NCBI RefSeq assembly: GCF_024741135.1 | Contig: NZ_JANSUY010000003.1 | Span: 310,001 to 374,000 of the forward strand | Reading direction: 5' to 3' | DNA length: 64,000 nt | DNA from: Aquiflexum gelatinilyticum | Lineage (GTDB): Bacteria > Bacteroidota > Bacteroidia > Cytophagales > Cyclobacteriaceae | Part shown: in pieces, positions 1 through 7,838 of the stretch | How the letters are laid out: each line of letters opens with the position of its first letter | How positions within the stretch are numbered: the first letter of the stretch is position 1 | The notes under the pieces: generated by a model | Database searches by the model: none | Told to the model about the DNA's origin: nothing | Seen by the model: only the letters and a program-made list of their open reading frames with translations | Position numbers and translations under genes: made by a program

Positions 1-756
1 ATGGGTTTGTTTTTCCTCCCGAACCTTCATTTTTGGTCTTCGGGGGTAGGCAAAGAAGCCTTTTTGATTTTGGGATTGGGTTGGGCAGTACGGGGCTTGG
101 CAGATTTTCCGCGACATTGGATACTGATGGTATTTGGGGTATTGCTTTCTTTTTGGGTACGTCCCATTTCAGGTCTGGTATTGGGTTTGGTGGTATGGCT
201 TGGTTTGTTGTCTGAGAAGCGGATTTCTGTTCTTTACAAGACAGGTTTTAGTTTAGTGATTTTGTTCGCTGTTGCCTATGCTGTTGAAAGGATTTTTGTG
301 GCGATGCATTTGGAGGAGATTTCCTTGTCAGCCTTGAGGCAGTTCAGTGCTGGGCAAATGGAGTTTTTACGGGGATTTGGCGCTGCTTCAGAAGTTCCTA
401 TGGAGGAATATTCCTGGGCTGCCAAACTATGGACTGTGTTATTCATGCCAATTTGGACAGACATCCGGGATTTTTGGGATTTGGCGGCAGTTATGGAAAA
501 CATTTTGGCTTTCCTTCTCCTGTTGGGTCTGGTATTTGGTTTGGCTTACTGGTGGTTTACAAAAATCAACATGGATATTCCTGGGGTTTTGAAATTGGGT
601 CTTGTCATGGCAATTTTGATGGGAATTGTATTTTCTCTGACATTAAATAATCTGGGAATCATGATGCGGATGAAAAGTACTTATATGTTGCTCTGTTATT
701 TGGCAGCTTGGAGGGTTATTTATTCGGCGAATAAGTCATATTATTGTATCTCCTGA
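1..756 (+). CDS. Multi-pass membrane protein of a surface-polysaccharide locus, 5' truncated (polymerase/EpsG-like)
   Basis: This is the C-terminal part of a polytopic inner-membrane protein; the frame is open at the first base, so the ATG at position 1 is probably internal. About five hydrophobic helices are visible (near residues 43-66, 78-95, 168-187, 199-216 and 224-240). The motif NLHFWSSGVGKEA near the N-terminus resembles the conserved loop of Bacteroidota O-antigen/exopolysaccharide polymerase-like proteins. It is followed 33 bp later by a polysaccharide deacetylase on the same strand, which fits a role in glycan assembly. Which sugar polymer is made cannot be read from here. A different type of polytopic membrane protein is possible. 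Confidence 0.5.
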   Translation: MGLFFLPNLHFWSSGVGKEAFLILGLGWAVRGLADFPRHWILMVFGVLLSFWVRPISGLVLGLVVWLGLLSEKRISVLYKTGFSLVILFAVAYAVERIFVAMHLEEISLSALRQFSAGQMEFLRGFGAASEVPMEEYSWAAKLWTVLFMPIWTDIRDFWDLAAVMENILAFLLLLGLVFGLAYWWFTKINMDIPGVLKLGLVMAILMGIVFSLTLNNLGIMMRMKSTYMLLCYLAAWRVIYSANKSYYCIS

Positions 757-789
757 AATTTTTGGTTAGAATATAAAATTTTATTTCGT

Positions 790-1758
790 TTGGAAAGGCC
801 CATTTTTACTATATCCTTAGACTTCGAGCTTCATTGGGGCAGGTTTGACAAATACCCCGTGGACAAATGTTTAACCTATTATTCAGAAACAAGGAAAGCC
901 ATTCCAAAGATGCTAGCCATGTTTGAATCCTATGGTGTGCATGCCACATGGGCTGCTGTTGGGGGATTGATGGCAGATAATCTCGAGGAGTGGCGGTCCT
1001 ACTCACCTGATTTGAAGCCCACCTATGTTCAAAAGGATTTTTCGGCATATCATTGGGTGGAAAGACAGCAGCAGCTTTATCCTGAAACACTTTTTGCCCC
1101 TAAATTGGTAAGGGAGATCATCCAATCCAAGGGTCAGGAGTTTGGCTGTCATACCTATTCCCATTATTATACCTGTGAAAAGGGACAGCAATTGGAGCAG
1201 TTCAGGGCGGATTTGAAATCCTGTCAGCGGCTGGCATTGGAGAAGTTTGACATGAAGGTGGAGACTTTGGTATTTCCAAGAAATCAATATGACCATGAAT
1301 CGATCCTTGTGGCTTCAGAAGAAGGGTTTGGTACGGTGCGTTCCAATCCGGAGGATTGGTTTTGGCGGCATACTGAGAGAAGGAGTTTAGTAAAGAAGCT
1401 TTTTCGGACCGGCGATACTTTGATTTCAATGGGGAAAGACAGTTTTTATCCATTGTCTGCTGTAGAACATAGTAATAATCCGGTGCTTTTGCCGACTTCC
1501 AGGTTGTTACGACCATTTGTAGGTAATAAGATGACTCATCAGCGCAGGATATCAAGGATCAAATCAGAGATGCAGCGGTCCGCAGAAAAGGGTATGGTGT
1601 ACCACCTGTGGTGGCATCCACATAATTTTGGACATTTTACGCAGGAAAACCTACATTACCTCCAAGAACTTTTGGCATTTTTTCAACAGCTTAGGGATGC
1701 CTATGGGATGGTTTCTCTGAACATGAAGGAAACAGCAGGTTTGGTCAGGGGGAAGTGA
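790..1758 (+). CDS. Polysaccharide deacetylase family protein (CE4/NodB fold)
   Basis: A 322-aa protein with the features of the NodB-type polysaccharide deacetylase family, which removes N- or O-acetyl groups from sugars using a metal bound by Asp-His-His. The first-strand acidic motif SLDFELHWG lies at residues 9-17 and the metal-binding H-x3-H is H121-T-Y-S-H125. A conserved FPRNQYD segment follows near residues 162-168, and a C-terminal WWHPHNFG motif near residues 272-280 may supply the catalytic His. No signal peptide is seen, so it may act on lipid-linked precursors in the cytoplasm. The only usable start is TTG at 790. It closes the polysaccharide gene row begun by the upstream membrane protein. 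Confidence 0.8.
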   Translation: MERPIFTISLDFELHWGRFDKYPVDKCLTYYSETRKAIPKMLAMFESYGVHATWAAVGGLMADNLEEWRSYSPDLKPTYVQKDFSAYHWVERQQQLYPETLFAPKLVREIIQSKGQEFGCHTYSHYYTCEKGQQLEQFRADLKSCQRLALEKFDMKVETLVFPRNQYDHESILVASEEGFGTVRSNPEDWFWRHTERRSLVKKLFRTGDTLISMGKDSFYPLSAVEHSNNPVLLPTSRLLRPFVGNKMTHQRRISRIKSEMQRSAEKGMVYHLWWHPHNFGHFTQENLHYLQELLAFFQQLRDAYGMVSLNMKETAGLVRGK

Positions 1759-1785
1759 GTTTAGTTTTAATGGTCAACAGGAAAT

Positions 1786-1834
1786 AGTCCACGGTCCATA
1801 GTCCATAGTCAACGGTCCACTTACCACAGTCCAC
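1786..1834. repeat. Heptanucleotide tandem array, consensus RGTCCAY, 7 units
   Basis: Seven consecutive 7-bp units read AGTCCAC, GGTCCAT, AGTCCAT, AGTCAAC, GGTCCAC, TTACCAC and AGTCCAC. The period is exact although individual bases vary. It starts 28 bp after the deacetylase stop codon. From memory, arrays of this AGTCCAT/GGTCCAC type are scattered between genes in many Bacteroidota; their function is unknown. Confidence 0.8.
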
Positions 1835-2170
1835 CGAAATATCAATTGTAATTCATACCAGGTAGTAATTGGATTGGGGTAATTGAGGAAGTTCTGATAT
1901 TTTGTATACTGGGTTTGTATCTGGACTTTACTTGGAAGAAACATAGGTTATATTCCAACTCTTGGGTAATTTTTAAATGAAATTCTATAAAAAAGGAGCT
2001 TTTGCTTCAATATTTGTTTTGAATCAAGACTCTAAGATTTTTATAAACTTAATAATGGATATTTAAAGATAGATTGTGGGTTTGGTTCGAATAATTAAAA
2101 TGCATATTGTTATTTTCATATATTCAACACTAATAGTTTAAAATAAAGAAAATAATTAACGGAATTAATA

Positions 2171-2200
2171 AAAAATACCCTGATCAGGGTATTTTTTTTT
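2171..2200. terminator. Perfect palindromic rho-independent terminator
   Basis: A 26-bp perfect palindrome (2171-2196, core TACCCTGATCAGGGTA) is flanked by an A run on the left and a T run on the right, the form of a bidirectional intrinsic terminator. No gene ends nearby: the deacetylase stops 410 bp upstream. It may end that transcript, end an unannotated small RNA, or act as an attenuator in a leader of the downstream export operon. Confidence 0.7.
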
Positions 2201-2280
2201 GCTAGGTCTTTTTATACTTTTGATACGGGTGATTAAGCGACTTTTCGCATTGATTTTTTATCGAAAGATTTCTAAACTAG

Positions 2281-2322
2281 GTAGGGATTGTCTAAAGAAA
2301 ATTTTTTAACCCTACTTTTTTT
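2281..2322 (+). terminator. Second terminator-like hairpin
   Basis: GTAGGG at 2281-2286 pairs with CCCTAC at 2310-2315, followed by seven T residues. The 23-nt loop is AT-rich and could extend the stem by a few weak pairs. It lies 80 bp after the palindromic terminator and, like it, has no gene attached. The stem is shorter than in the other terminators of this window. Confidence 0.45.
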
Positions 2323-2377
2323 GTTTTAGGTTTATTCACCGCAAAGGATTCAATGGTTTCGGAAAGGGTGGATGGAA

Positions 2378-2855
2378 GGTTTTTCTTTTTTACCACATAG
2401 ATCACAAAGACCACATGGTTTTTTATTTTTTACCATATAGACCACATAGTTTTTTCTTTTTTACCACAAAGACCACAAAGACCACAAAGACCACATGGGT
2501 TTTTCTTTTTTACCATATAGACCACAAAGACCACATGGTTTTTCTTTTTTACCACAAAGACCACAAAGACCACAAAGACCACATGGGTTTTTCTTTTTTA
2601 CCATATAGACCACATAGATCACATAGACCACATGGTTTTTTCTTTTTTACCGCATAGACCACATAAACCACATTGTTTTTTCTTTTTTACCATATAGACC
2701 ACATAGACCACATAGTTTTTTCTTTTTACCACAAAGACCACAAAGACCACATGGTTTTTTCTTTTTTACCACAAAGACCACAAAGACCACAAAGACCACA
2801 TGGTTTTTTCTTTTTTACTATATAGATCACATCGGCCGCATAGGCCACGTAGTTT
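2378..2855. repeat. Composite nonamer (ACCACAAAG) and T-tract tandem array
   Basis: Blocks of two to four 9-bp units (ACCACAAAG, with variants ACCATATAG, ACCACATAG and ATCACATAG) alternate with an ACCACATGG unit plus a 12-13-nt pyrimidine spacer of the type TTTTTTCTTTTTT. About eleven spacer-plus-block periods of roughly 40 bp are visible, with the last ones degenerate. The purine/pyrimidine asymmetry is strong. The array ends about 145 bp before the promoter of the polysaccharide export operon. It is neither coding nor a CRISPR, since the spacers are nearly identical. Confidence 0.85.
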
Positions 2856-3000
2856 TTTTCCTGTGGTTCTGCGTAGGAATTAAATTTAGGTTTACCTGAT
2901 TCCTGTGGGTTGTTTTAGCATGAAGAGCAGGAGAAAACTTTCACCCGTGGGTAGGTAAATTCAAAATGGGGAATTTATTACCATATTTACTTTATTTATT

Positions 3001-3008
3001 TATATTTG
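3001..3008 (+). promoter_or_regulatory. Bacteroidota -7 box (TAnnTTTG) of the export operon
   Basis: TATATTTG matches the Bacteroidota primary sigma -7 consensus TAnnTTTG exactly. No clear -33 TTTG is present. Transcription would start at about 3013-3016, which places the TTG at 3006 inside the promoter and supports the ATG at 3036 as the start of the downstream lipoprotein gene. Confidence 0.5.
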
Positions 3009-3035
3009 AAGACTTATCGACCCCGCTTATCATCT

Positions 3036-3851
3036 ATGAAGCAGCTTCTCATTTGGATTGTTTTCTTATTTTTAGCAGTTTCCTGTATCAGCAATAAGAG
3101 GATTACTTACCTTCAAAATCTTCCGGAAAATGAACCGATCGAATTGGATCAGTTTATTCCCTTTGCTGAGGTAGAATATCGGTATATCCTTCAACCCTTT
3201 GATATCGTGGATATTGATTTTGCCTCTTCTAATGAGGAATTGACCAAGGCATTTGAGTTTCAGGGTTCAAGGTCTGCAAGAGGCGGTGGTGGCGGTGGTG
3301 GAGGTGGTGCCGGCGATATCTTTTACTTTACAGGTTATTCTTTAGACCAAGAAGGTTATATCCTGTTGCCAAAGATCGGTAGGTTGAAAATTTCCGGTCT
3401 CAGTGAAGAAGAGGCGAGGGTTAAGGTACAAGAAGAAATCAGGGCTTATTTCAAAGAAGAGGTTTTTGTCAAGTTGCGGATTGGCGGGATCCGGTTTACA
3501 GCTATGGGAGAATTCAGCAGTGGAGGACCTATGGTGATTATGAAAAACAGGGCAACCATCTTTGATGCCATCTCTTTGGCGGGAGAGACAAATATTTTGG
3601 CAAGAAAGAACAAGCTGTTTTTGATTCGTCAATATGATGGGGGGACAAAAATCCACCAAATCAATCTGAACGACAGGGCTTTGTTGGCTTCTCCATACTA
3701 TTTTATCCAACCCAATGATATTTTATATTTGGAACCAATGAGAATCAGGCAGATAGGCAATGCGGATAATTTTTCACAATCTTTGGGATTGATCGTCTCC
3801 GTCACTACTTCTCTTTTGTTGATTTTTGCGCTAATCAGGGGTAATTTATGA
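3036..3851 (+). CDS. Polysaccharide export outer-membrane lipoprotein (Wza/BexD-like)
   Basis: A 271-aa member of the polysaccharide biosynthesis/export family, forming the outer-membrane exit channel for capsule or exopolysaccharide. From the ATG at 3036 the protein begins with a lipoprotein signal whose lipobox LAVSC puts the acylated Cys at residue 17. The Poly_export domain follows (YILQPFDIVDIDF), then an SLBB-type segment with the ILLPKIGRLKISG motif. One hydrophobic helix near residues 248-266 ends the protein. A run of nine Gly is encoded by GGN repeats inside the export domain and may vary in length. The stop overlaps the ATG of the Wzc-like gene (ATGA), so the two are translationally coupled. 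Confidence 0.88.
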   Translation: MKQLLIWIVFLFLAVSCISNKRITYLQNLPENEPIELDQFIPFAEVEYRYILQPFDIVDIDFASSNEELTKAFEFQGSRSARGGGGGGGGGAGDIFYFTGYSLDQEGYILLPKIGRLKISGLSEEEARVKVQEEIRAYFKEEVFVKLRIGGIRFTAMGEFSSGGPMVIMKNRATIFDAISLAGETNILARKNKLFLIRQYDGGTKIHQINLNDRALLASPYYFIQPNDILYLEPMRIRQIGNADNFSQSLGLIVSVTTSLLLIFALIRGNL

Positions 3852-6304
3852 TAGACGGGAAGATTGACATATCGAAGTTTGAGCAGGAAGCTAAGCCTAT
3901 TGACATCAAGTATTACCTGATCAAGTATTCGCGTTATTGGCCTTTATACGCCACCTGTATATTCATTGCGATGGTTTTGGTTTTTTTGTTTCACCGCTAT
4001 TCGGTAGAAGAATACCAAGTGCAGGGCAGTGTGCTGATCAAGCCAAAAAATTCTCCTGAGGTGCGAATTCTGGACAGATCCAACATTTTTTCCGGAAGTA
4101 ATAACCTTGAAAATGACATCCTGTTGTTTACATCTAAAAACCTGGCAGAGGAAGCATTGAAAAAATTGCACTTTGATGTCAGCTATTATGCCTCGACCAA
4201 TATCAAAGAAGTAGAGTTGTATGACAAGTCACCGATCAAAGTATTGGTAGATTGGGATGTACATCAGACTGAAGGAGGGACAGTCCATTTTACCATGGTT
4301 TCTGATACCGAGTTTACCTTGACCAAGGAGGATAAGGCCTTTTTTGATTTTTTCAATTCAAAGAATAATAGGCCTTTGGATGAAGCGATTTTGAATAAAA
4401 CCTACAAGTTTGGCGAGGTGATCCAATCGGATCTTTCCAAGTTTGTCATCCACCAAAACAGGGACATGGAGGAGGGAGACAAGCTTTATTTTATAATCCA
4501 TAACCCTGTGGATGTATTGGACAATTATTCAAGGGCGGTAACAGTTAGGCCGATCAATAGCTTGGGAACTGTCTTGCAGGTATCGATGGTGTCTCAGGTG
4601 GTAGAAAAGGGAAGGGATTATGTGAATGCCCTGATGGATTCCTTTATAGATTATGACCTCAAGGAAAAGAACAGGATTTCAGAAAACACCCTGCGGTTTA
4701 TCAGTGATCAGATGCATATTCTGGAAGATACTTTGAAGATGGTCGAAAGTTCTATGCTGAACTTCAAGGTAGACAATAAGCTGATGGATGTGAACTCTGA
4801 ATTCGGCGGGGTTTTGGGCAATATCCAAAATCTTGAAGACCTGATTCAGGACATTGAGTTTGAATTGAGTTATTACAAGTCCCTGCAGACCTACCTCGGT
4901 AACAAGACCAAAGATTATTCCGATATCATTGCTCCATCCATAGTAGGCTTGAGTGACGGGTTTTTGAATGGATTGATTCAAAGTCTGGTTGGGGTATCTA
5001 TGGAGAGAAGGAAGTTGTTGGCAGTGGTCAATGAAAACCATCCCAATGTGGTGCAATTGGATGAACAGATCAGCAAGCTTAGGGAGAATATTTTTGAAAA
5101 TATCAACAACTTGGTTTCGAATACGGAGCGCAGGAAGGCAGAAGCCCAAAAAAGACTCAAAGAGTTGGATGGAGAGTTTGCCAAATTGCCCCAGACAGAA
5201 TCCGATTACACCAAGATTTTGAGGCAGTTTAAGTTGAGGGAAAACCTTTATAATTATCTTTTGGAGAAAAGGGCAGAGGCAGGCATTGCGAAAGCTTCAA
5301 ATATTCCGGACAATTCGGTATTGGATTATGCCCGAAGGGGAAGTTTGATATTTCCAAAGAAGGCTCAAAACTATGGTTTGGCATTGGGACTTGGATTTTT
5401 TATCCCCTTGTTGTTTTTGTTGGCTTTTCATTATCTCAACAACAGGATCATGGATCAAATCCAATTGAAGAATGCAATTAGGATACCTTTGTTGGGCACC
5501 ATCGGTTTGAGTAATAAGGATACCAATATGATCGTAGCCGAATTTCCAAAAGCCATGGTTTCGGAATCCTTCAGGTCATTGAGGTCAGCCTTGTTTTATA
5601 TTGCAAGTGAGAAAAAGTGTAAAAAAATTCTGGTCACTTCTTCGGTATCCGGAGAAGGAAAGACTTTTATCAGTCTTAACCTGGCAGCCGCAATGGCACT
5701 GAGTGGCAAGAAGACGGTTTTGATAGGGTTGGATTTGAGGAAACCGAAAATCGCAGATTATGTGGGCGTAGGCAATAAGGTAGGACTTTCCTCCTATTTG
5801 GTAGACCGGTCAACCAAGGAGGAAATTGTCATTCCTACCAAATATGAGAACCTGTATATAGTCCCTTCCGGACCTATTCCGCCCAATCCTGCTGAATTGT
5901 TGCTTAAAGACAAGATGACTGAGTTTCTGACTTACCTGGAAGGTGAATTTGATGTAGTGGTGATGGATACTCCTCCTATAGGTTTGGTGTCGGAAACAAT
6001 GGATTTGTTACGTTTCTCGGACGTAAACCTGTATATCATCCGCCAAGACTATACCCACAAAAAGTACCTGCTGATGATCAATGACCTTTATGCCAATGAT
6101 CAGATTAGGGATTTTTATGCTGTTTTCAATGGCATGCGGGCAGGAGGAGATATTTATGACTTTGGAGGTTATAATTATGGCTACGGCTATAATTATTCCT
6201 ATATGAGGAAAAACAAATATACCGGCAACTATTACGAAGACGATGATTCCAAGAAGAAACCGTCCCAATGGCTCGATAAACTTATAGGGAAGTTTAGGGT
6301 GTAA
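3848..6304 (+). CDS. Wzc-like polysaccharide co-polymerase with BY-type tyrosine kinase domain
   Basis: An 818-aa inner-membrane protein that sets chain length and drives export of a surface polysaccharide. An N-terminal helix (about 34-54) starts the Wzz domain. A long periplasmic coiled-coil region (about 250-480) and a second helix (about 510-532) follow, then the cytoplasmic kinase. Walker A is SGEGKT at 601-606, Walker A' contains LDLRKPK with Asp 629, and Walker B is VVVMDTPP around 703-709. The C-terminus carries ten Tyr in about 30 residues (roughly 769-797), the expected autophosphorylation cluster. It pairs with the Wza-like lipoprotein by ATGA overlap. No glycosyltransferases follow, so the sugar genes lie elsewhere. 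Confidence 0.92.
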   Translation: MIDGKIDISKFEQEAKPIDIKYYLIKYSRYWPLYATCIFIAMVLVFLFHRYSVEEYQVQGSVLIKPKNSPEVRILDRSNIFSGSNNLENDILLFTSKNLAEEALKKLHFDVSYYASTNIKEVELYDKSPIKVLVDWDVHQTEGGTVHFTMVSDTEFTLTKEDKAFFDFFNSKNNRPLDEAILNKTYKFGEVIQSDLSKFVIHQNRDMEEGDKLYFIIHNPVDVLDNYSRAVTVRPINSLGTVLQVSMVSQVVEKGRDYVNALMDSFIDYDLKEKNRISENTLRFISDQMHILEDTLKMVESSMLNFKVDNKLMDVNSEFGGVLGNIQNLEDLIQDIEFELSYYKSLQTYLGNKTKDYSDIIAPSIVGLSDGFLNGLIQSLVGVSMERRKLLAVVNENHPNVVQLDEQISKLRENIFENINNLVSNTERRKAEAQKRLKELDGEFAKLPQTESDYTKILRQFKLRENLYNYLLEKRAEAGIAKASNIPDNSVLDYARRGSLIFPKKAQNYGLALGLGFFIPLLFLLAFHYLNNRIMDQIQLKNAIRIPLLGTIGLSNKDTNMIVAEFPKAMVSESFRSLRSALFYIASEKKCKKILVTSSVSGEGKTFISLNLAAAMALSGKKTVLIGLDLRKPKIADYVGVGNKVGLSSYLVDRSTKEEIVIPTKYENLYIVPSGPIPPNPAELLLKDKMTEFLTYLEGEFDVVVMDTPPIGLVSETMDLLRFSDVNLYIIRQDYTHKKYLLMINDLYANDQIRDFYAVFNGMRAGGDIYDFGGYNYGYGYNYSYMRKNKYTGNYYEDDDSKKKPSQWLDKLIGKFRV

Positions 6305-6540
6305 GGTAGTGTCATGCTGCGTGTAGCAAGGCATCTCAGGGGAAGACTTAATTGTTGTCTGCTACGCGTTGTTAGATGGGGTTAATTGGTTATTTGGTTA
6401 GTGGTTATTTGGTTAATTGATGTCAGGTTGTCTGTTTCGCGTTGTCGGGTTTTTGAAAGGGGTTGATTGGTTATTTGGTTATTGGTTAATAGTTAATAAG
6501 TTACGTTTATAAGAGTGGTTACCCTAGGGGGGAATCAAAG
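6305..6540. repeat. Intergenic repeat cluster after the export operon
   Basis: Two imperfect copies of a roughly 55-bp element begin with TTGTCT near 6355 and 6428 (TTGTCTGCTACGCGTTGT versus TTGTCTGTTTCGCGTTGT) and end with GGTTATTTGGTTA. The GGTTATTTGGTTA motif itself occurs three times. Just before them, GTCATGCTGCGTGTAGCAAG at about 6311 and the following GCATCTCAGG resemble an intergenic repeat I recall from many Bacteroidota genomes. No gene is present. Confidence 0.65.
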
Positions 6541-6575
6541 AAAAAGCCCTTGAGACTTAGTCCCAAGGGCTTTTT
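6541..6575. terminator. Bidirectional rho-independent terminator
   Basis: AAAAAGCCCTTG pairs with CAAGGGCTTTTT across an 11-nt loop, with A and T tracts on both sides. It can end the Wza/Wzc operon from the left and the small minus-strand ORF at 6606-6716 from the right. Confidence 0.9.
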
Positions 6576-6605
6576 CTATTGCCTGAATTGATTGACTCAT
6601 TTCGG

Positions 6606-6716
6606 TCAATCATTTTTCTTACCGTCTTTTTTGGCTTTCTTTTCAGCCCTTTTTTCTTTTAGGTTTTTACCAGGCTTCTTTTTCTCTTCCTTTTTTACAG
6701 TTTTTTCTTTTGACAT
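6606..6716 (-). CDS. 36-aa lysine-rich basic protein (hypothetical)
   Basis: A short ORF with ATG at 6716 and TGA at 6606. Of 36 residues about 17 are Lys, with many Glu and no hydrophobic segment (starts MSKEKTVKKEEKKKPGKN). Support for a real gene: a proper intrinsic terminator lies 31 bp downstream, the upstream 30 bp are A/T-rich as usual for this phylum, and the composition is coherent across the whole reading frame. Function is unknown; so charged a peptide could bind nucleic acid, but that is a guess. Confidence 0.6.
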   Translation of the reverse strand: MSKEKTVKKEEKKKPGKNLKEKRAEKKAKKDGKKND

Positions 6717-6835
6717 GGCTAGTAAATTTTATAAAAGTTAGCTGTTAATCCGCAATTCTCCAATGAAGCAGTTAAGGATTATTTTTAATGACTACATCAA
6801 ATGAGAAGAACCCTGTTTTAATCGGTTGAAAGTCT

Positions 6836-7228
6836 TTAGACTACCTTGTCAATTACCCTTTCCAATTTTTGTTGGACATCCAATGCTAATGGTCCGATGC
6901 TGCTGTCTCCCATGCTTCCCATGGCTGCCACCGGATCTACGGCAGATATTTCGATGTCCCCATTTGAAAGTTCCCGCAAGGTGACATTACAGGGTAAAAG
7001 GACACTCATGTGTGGGTCTATGGTCAGCACTTTGTCGGCATAGACAGGATTACAGGCACCTAAAATCAGGAAAGGCTTGTAGTCTTTGTCCAGTTTCTTT
7101 TTCATGGTGGCCTGAATGTCTATTTCTGTCAGGACGCCGAAGCCTTCGGATTTCAACGCTTCGGTGATTTTTTCTTTGACAGCGAGGAAGTCCTGTTTTG
7201 GGAGTGTTTTTGAGATATGGAAAGTCAT
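6836..7228 (-). CDS. DUF302 domain-containing protein
   Basis: A 130-aa cytoplasmic protein with the DUF302 fold over nearly its whole length: the N-terminal strand-helix pattern, then GFGVLTEIDIQATMKKKL, the central LGACNPVYADKVL and the LPCNVTLREL motif, all hallmarks of the family. The role of DUF302 is unknown; the conserved Cys residues have led to suggestions of redox or metal functions. No signal peptide is seen. It appears to be a single gene between two small minus-strand ORFs. Confidence 0.85.
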   Translation of the reverse strand: MTFHISKTLPKQDFLAVKEKITEALKSEGFGVLTEIDIQATMKKKLDKDYKPFLILGACNPVYADKVLTIDPHMSVLLPCNVTLRELSNGDIEISAVDPVAAMGSMGDSSIGPLALDVQQKLERVIDKVV

Positions 7229-7331
7229 GGATCTGTAAAGTTGATTTGGTTAAAGTTAGGGATATATACCTTTTAAAAAGGTGATAATTGTTACTTGGGG
7301 AAGGGTTATATGAATGAGTTGATGGATTTTA

Positions 7332-7517
7332 TCAATCTTTCGGAGCCGCATCCTCTTCAATCACATCCTGCTCTACAGTAAATACAATGTCGTCTTTTGA
7401 TTTGGTTTCACCCGTGTAAAAATTATGGACGCCCAACATAAAAGCCACAATCAAAGCCCAAGCAAGGTTGCGGATGGATTTCCAAACGGGTTTTAAGAAT
7501 TTAGCCACTAGGTTCAT
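7332..7517 (-). CDS. Small single-pass membrane protein (hypothetical)
   Basis: A 61-aa protein when read from the ATG at 7517; an in-frame ATG at 7556 would add 13 residues with no clear purpose. One hydrophobic helix lies near residues 16-34 (LAWALIVAFMLGVHNFY), preceded by basic residues and followed by an acidic tail (TVEQDVIEEDAAPKD). That charge pattern predicts the N-terminus inside and the tail in the periplasm. I do not recognise the family. Confidence 0.55.
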   Translation of the reverse strand: MNLVAKFLKPVWKSIRNLAWALIVAFMLGVHNFYTGETKSKDDIVFTVEQDVIEEDAAPKD

Positions 7518-7838
7518 CGGATTCGAATTTAGGTAATTTCCAAAGCTAATTATCATTTAAAAAAATATACCACTGTTTTTTCTGCCAAAAAGGCTTACAA
7601 TCCATGTTTTTAAGTCAGGAAAAGATCTTTTCCTCATTGACATCTGAATCCTTGCATGGGGTTTTTCCAAATCCTTTTTTTGCTAAAATTATTTGGTTAG
7701 GGACATAATTTTTCACCGAATTCATAAGGGAGCAGGAATAGTAAACAGCACTTAACATTCTTTCACACTTTATAATTTTTAGCCAGGCAACGTCTGAGTA
7801 AATTTTCAGGTTCCGATTTTTGAAAACCACACAAACTC

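Larger units (their letters stand above)
1759..3000. other. Long gene-free region before the polysaccharide export operon
   Basis: About 1.24 kb without a credible gene. It holds a heptanucleotide tandem array, two terminator-like hairpins with T tracts and a long nonamer/T-tract repeat array, all listed separately. The first 400 bp after the deacetylase are AT-rich and hold nothing else I can name. The 80-codon ORF inside the repeat array only reflects the 9-bp period. The layout (terminators, then repeats, then a promoter next to an export operon) suggests regulatory or recombinational DNA. Confidence 0.7.

Noticed and set aside
2415-2657. 80-codon ORF inside the nonamer array
   Set aside because: It is open only because the repeat period is a multiple of three; the product is a low-complexity repeat of His, Lys and Phe with no start context.
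2378-2855. CRISPR array
   Set aside because: Spacers are almost identical T-rich tracts and the repeats vary in number per block; no cas genes are present.
3006-3035. TTG start 30 bp upstream for the Wza-like gene
   Set aside because: It lies inside the TATATTTG promoter box and would spoil the lipoprotein signal that starts at the ATG at 3036.
4679-5149. 156-aa minus-strand ORF
   Set aside because: Fully antisense inside the Wzc-like gene, no domain.
7615-7830. 71-aa minus-strand ORF upstream of the first sigma gene
   Set aside because: No domain, no signal or helix pattern, and it covers the region expected to hold the sigma promoter.
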